From Pteria penguin (taxonomy: Eukaryota; Mollusca; Bivalvia; Pterioida; Pteriidae), in assembly GCA_035048485.1 (NCBI GenBank), contig CM068588.1:124001-188000 (forward strand): 64,000 bases of DNA, in the 5' to 3' direction. The notes beneath the pieces were generated by a model. It had not been told where the DNA came from. It worked only from the letters and a program-made list of their open reading frames with translations, and did no database searches. Positions 59,841 to 64,000 of this stretch are shown piece after piece. Each line of letters opens with the position of its first letter. The stretch's first letter is position 1. Position numbers and translations under genes: made by a program.

Positions 59841-62760
59841 GGAATGTATAAAATCAACCAAAGTGTTGACACACAGCCGAACAAACATATATACAGAGGA
59901 ACAGGGACGTGCGGACAGACAAACAGATGGACAACCTGACAGAAAACTAGAATAAGAGATTCGAAAAGAGCACCTGCAGCGATGCCAAATTCTGAAAGAG
60001 TACCCGATACATGTATGTAGATCATTACTTCTTATATTACAATACGTATGTACAAAGCAAATAAACAAACAAATGAATAAATAAATAAATGAAATAAATC
60101 ATTATTAATTAATACATTCATTGATTTATCTTTAATGTATAGTTTATTATTGGTTTTAATGTATAGTTTATTACATGAACTTACAAGTAATGACCGATTT
60201 GTTTCTGGACCAGGCCTTTAACAATATTGTGTAGAATGTTTATTTTATATATTAATTCCGTAAGAGGATTAGGTCTATAAATCTGCCGCTTTATTAAATA
60301 CACTGCGAATAACACTCTCTCCCTTATTACACACTTTGTTTATCGTTGAACGTGAGCATGGCCTTCTGTTATACATGCAGTATTCCTTAGTTTATTATTT
60401 TACTCCCAATTCCTCAGTCTAGACCATTTAAGTTTGACGATTAAAATATATTTCAAGATAAAAGAAAGAGGGCGTCCGTTATATATTACCCAATCCTTTT
60501 TATCAATGCTAACTACAAAAATGTACCCCGTACCCGACTTGTTGGTATTTTGAGGTATTCATTCGACACCGAGAACGTTAAAATACGAATACAAATCGGG
60601 GTAGGGTCACATGATTGTAGTGATATCAATACATACTTTAAGACATAGTGAGATGATGCCACAAATGCGATCCTTCAATTAAATGAAAGAAGAAGAAGAT
60701 TGGTGTATTAAATGTCAATGACTTTTTATTTATTCGCGATCAGAACAAAAGTTTCTACTAGATATTCATACAATTCCACTTTGCGCTTTTTTGTAAGTAG
60801 AGATCTTTAACTCCCCCTCCCCAGTTGAAGTTTAATCGTCGATACTACTTGGTACATATGTACCTGACCATAAATACATCAAAGCCAGGTGCTTTTACAC
60901 AGGTTTTATAATATTGTCATATTATTTACCATCTAAAAGTATACGATCATTTTGACAGCTGTAGAAATATTTACAGTAATGACTTTTGTATCAATGAGAA
61001 TTAGTTTTAAAGTGATGACTGATTTTCATGGGATTTTCCTCAATATACATGGTAGGCCTTTGTGTCATTACTGGATACCAATTAAAAATGAAAGTTAAAC
61101 GATAAAATTATACATGTATGCTTTAAAATCGAGGGGGTAAGTGTCACATTACATTCTTGTATTTTATGCTGTGATTTTAATGGAAAAATTACTCAGCGTG
61201 CTTTTTTAAACCCAATTCAATGTAAAAAAAAAAACTTTATGACGTAATTAGGGTTGATATACTAGGTGGTTAAGGCTGTCTCTAGACGCCTGTCATTGTA
61301 TGTATTATGTGATCAGGGGGCGTCATTTCCTTCTGTGGTACACTACGAATACAATGATACAGTCAGTGCACGTGCATGGAGGGGAAAGAAAAGTCCAACT
61401 CATTCGTATCGTGAAACATTTCTCCTACAAACAAAACGTACTTCGTATTGAATTGTACACAATCGTGTTTTTTTTTTCAAAATCAATCAATCGGTCAATC
61501 AATATTCTGTTTGTGATGTTCTGCGCTAAGTCAAAATCAATAGGTGGAACAAGGTGGAAGAAAAATTCAAATTTATAAAGTGATATAAAAGATATCGAAA
61601 AATGAAACTCTCCGCAATATGAATAATATATGGATTCAAATTATCACTCCTTTATATATTCACTATTTTGTACTGATCTTTTTGAAAAGCCTTAGAGAAT
61701 CATTTAAATGAAATGAATAGTTTATCAAACAAAAAATACGATAGTCGTTTCATTGATTATTCGATCCATTGGTATAAATTACGATGGAAAAAGGTGTCAT
61801 ATACGCGTGATTATGTTTGCGCAGCCACGGCACGTTGACAAGTTTCTGAGGTATTGAAATTTGTCAATATTAAAACCTGGGACTTGAGTTTGTCTCAGGT
61901 ATAACGGTTTCAATTGATCACGAACAGGCACAACGAGATATCAAACATTACATACGTCGAAAACCCATTCTTACACTGATCGTCCATGAGATATAGATAA
62001 GAATTACCAATGATTAATACACTGCCACATAATGCTAAGGCAGCACCTTTTTGAAATACTTTATTGGTATGTGATTTTATGTCCTTGACCTTTGATCTTC
62101 GAACCAATAGGATGGCTTCTTATCAATATGGGGGGGGGGAGGGATGGTTACCGAATTTGAAATTCATTTAGCTTTTTTTAAGTCAAACTGACTTATGGCA
62201 TTCCTGCTTAATGCTAATGCAAGCTTGTTGTCCTTATTGCAGATTGACCCTGACCTTAAACACAGTGGTTCATTGGTGACATGAATGTGATGTAAGAAGC
62301 AGATGTTCACTACTGCTAAGATTTTGAATAACACCATTTTCAGTCATCGGATCACTGTAGTCGTGGTCATTGTGACTTGATCTTTGATCAGACCTGATCT
62401 TTGATCATGGTCACTGGATAAAAAAAATTCAACCAGCTGTATAATAGCAATAATGGACTGGGCCAATTCTGATGGACAAACAGATAAAGAGTTTGAAAGA
62501 AATACAAGCAGGATAATTGTTACACTGGATATGCTGAAGGGGATTCTGTTTATAAATTGTTCTTGAAAACTGTTTTGGATAAAACAATGTAACAGAATAA
62601 AAAGTTGTTCTTTGAATATTCTCTCTCTAAACTATTTAATAGTTTATCTTGTGAAATAAAAGAAAACAAAAATCCTATCATGTCAAATGACATGTGATTA
62701 TACATATTATAGGAAAGGGGTGAACACGGCTTTGTTTAAATATAACAAACACAAAGGCTC
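59841..62760. other. No gene supported
   Basis: Two overlapping ORFs at 61,266-61,578 and a 65-codon minus-strand ORF at 62,107-61,910 with one hydrophobic stretch (ALALCGSVLIIGNSYLYL) lack family motifs. Text near 62,240-62,410 has repeated TGACCTTGA/TTTGATCA words typical of dispersed repeats. Confidence 0.4.
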
Positions 62761-62764
62761 CAGA

Positions 62765-63065
62765 AAAGAAATTGATGACCATCTACACTATAGAAGAATT
62801 CTCTCCAATTACTTAAAAACTGATGACCATTTACACTATAGGAGAATTCTCTCCAATGACTTCCAAAATGATGACCATTTACACTATAGGAGAATTCTCT
62901 CCAATTAATTACAAAATGATGACCATTTACAGTATAAGAGAATTCTCTCCAATTACTTACAAAGTTATGACCATTTACACTACAGGAGAATTCTCTTTAA
63001 TTACTTACAACATGATGACCATTTACACTACAGGAGAATTCTCTCCAATTACTTACAAAAATCAG
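62765..63065 (+). repeat. 48-bp minisatellite, ~6 units
   Basis: Units of GATGACCATTTACACTATAG followed by GAGAATTCTCTCCAATTACTTACAAA. The centre GAGAATTCTC is itself palindromic, so each unit carries a small dyad. Confidence 0.9.
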
Positions 63066-63158
63066 TCTACAGCAGAAACAGAGGTATTGCTTGAACATAA
63101 AAGAAGAAATGGATGCTTAATAAAACAATGATAATGTAAATTCAAAATGTGGACTCAC

Positions 63159-63211
63159 CTCTGCTTGGAAACGAACATGTGCCGTCTTCGGCCTTTGAAC
63201 ATCAGAACCTG
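63159..63211 (-). CDS. Isolated 53-nt exon encoding an RPKTA motif
   Basis: Minus strand: acceptor TTACAG before 63,211, donor GTGAGT after 63,159. The open frame reads GSDVQRPKTAHVRFQAE and ends in phase 0. The RPKTA motif echoes the gene at 57.8-47.9 kb, and its phase would allow a direct join to the exon at 55,875, but not to the upstream-extended form of the 57,845 exon. It may be an upstream exon of that gene or belong to a gene starting beyond the right edge. Confidence 0.5.
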
Positions 63212-63689
63212 CTGTAATGACCATCAACAAACCATTAATAAATAAATATTCCTTGATTAATTAACTGAATGGATCAAATATGATATGAGGAGATTTCAGC
63301 GAGTATGGTTACTGATCTAGGACTCAGTCTGATCGTATTTAATCAACTACTAGATAATATCAAATGCATTCAACAAAAACAAAAATAAATAATTAAATAA
63401 ACAAAACAAATGAATAAATAAACAAATGGAAATTCAAATAAATAATGATAACAAAAATAATATGAAAAAGTACATAAATTCTCCATTTCTACTTTAATTC
63501 CATCATTTATGACAAAGGAAGCAATCTGAAATAAGAAAGACAACTCTAGCAATATTGAAACTAAATAGAACAGGTGGGGAAACGGTATTAAACCATGCAT
63601 TATGTTACAATGTTAGTAGCACATGCTTTTACTGCTACTTTTAGGCCTTTTCAGACTATTGGAAACTGAATACTGATGATGTGATTATT

Positions 63690-63810
63690 TGCCTTGGTGA
63701 TTCAGGTGTACTAACAGTTGCCTTGGTGATTCAGGTGTACTGACAGTTGCTTTGGTGATTCAGGTGTACTGACAGTTGCCCTGGTAATTCAGGTGTTCTA
63801 ACAGTTGAAG
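63690..63810 (+). repeat. ~32-bp tandem repeat, four units
   Basis: GTTGCCTTGGTGATTCAGGT followed by GTACTGACA is repeated four times with small changes. The rest of the window to 64,000 shows nothing recognisable. Confidence 0.9.
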
Positions 63811-64000
63811 ATTTTACAATAAATCCTTGTATGAATAAGAATGTTTCAGCACACAAACCCTATGTCCAATATTTCATTAAGATGTTACTTTTACACAATA
63901 TGTATAACTAACTAGAGTTTATCCATCCATGAAGAGGACTAATATCCCCCCTCCCCTTTCCCCACAGCAAAAAATATGGAATAGAATTAGTTCGTTATCA

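Noticed and set aside
61910..62107. 65-codon minus-strand ORF with a hydrophobic segment, considered as a small membrane protein
   Set aside because: Its start overlaps dispersed-repeat text and no family resemblance or splice structure supports it.

Overview
The window is animal nuclear DNA: AT-rich, intron-rich and crowded with retroelements. The transposon families (a Penelope-like element with an N-terminal GIY-YIG endonuclease, CR1-like and L1-like LINEs, tRNA-headed SINEs) and the intronic minisatellites suggest a lophotrochozoan, most likely a marine bivalve. That placement is inference.

Layout. 1-24.6 kb is a retroelement graveyard. It holds a minus-strand Naiad-type 3' fragment (1-235), a duplicated ~530-bp repeat, LINE 3' ends, an L1-like LINE broken by a SINE with an 11-bp target-site duplication, a near-complete Naiad-type Penelope-like element (7.0-10.7 kb, plus strand), a decayed CR1-like LINE (13.25-16.0 kb), a second Naiad copy (17.8-18.85 kb), three head-to-tail minus-strand Naiad relics (19.15-22.16 kb), and solo Naiad-like tails, two of which flank a (CCCTAA)4 telomere-like block at 24,287. 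24.6-31.2 kb is mostly gene-free, with a young SINE at 25.1 kb and a fold-back element at 30.4 kb.

Genes. COMMD7 lies on the plus strand (31,287-45,092) in nine coding exons whose phases all join, giving 200 codons plus stop. A convergent minus-strand gene (57,845 to 47,861) has seven exons that join in phase into 291 codons. I do not recognise its product, which carries RPKTA/RPMTS motifs. A separate minus-strand exon (63,211-63,159) with another RPKTA motif may be an upstream exon of the same gene. Several introns contain minisatellites with 30-, 48-, 51- or 60-bp units, and these create long ORFs that are not genes.

Main point of interest. After allowing for four small frameshifts, the Naiad element at 7.0-10.7 kb has five internal stops in its reading frame. 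All are TGA, none TAA or TAG, and at least three sit where I expect a family cysteine. The apparent terminal TGA is read as TGC (Cys) in two other copies here. This fits the published report of selenocysteine-encoding Naiad elements in clams (Craig and colleagues, 2021, recalled). I could not identify a SECIS element by eye.
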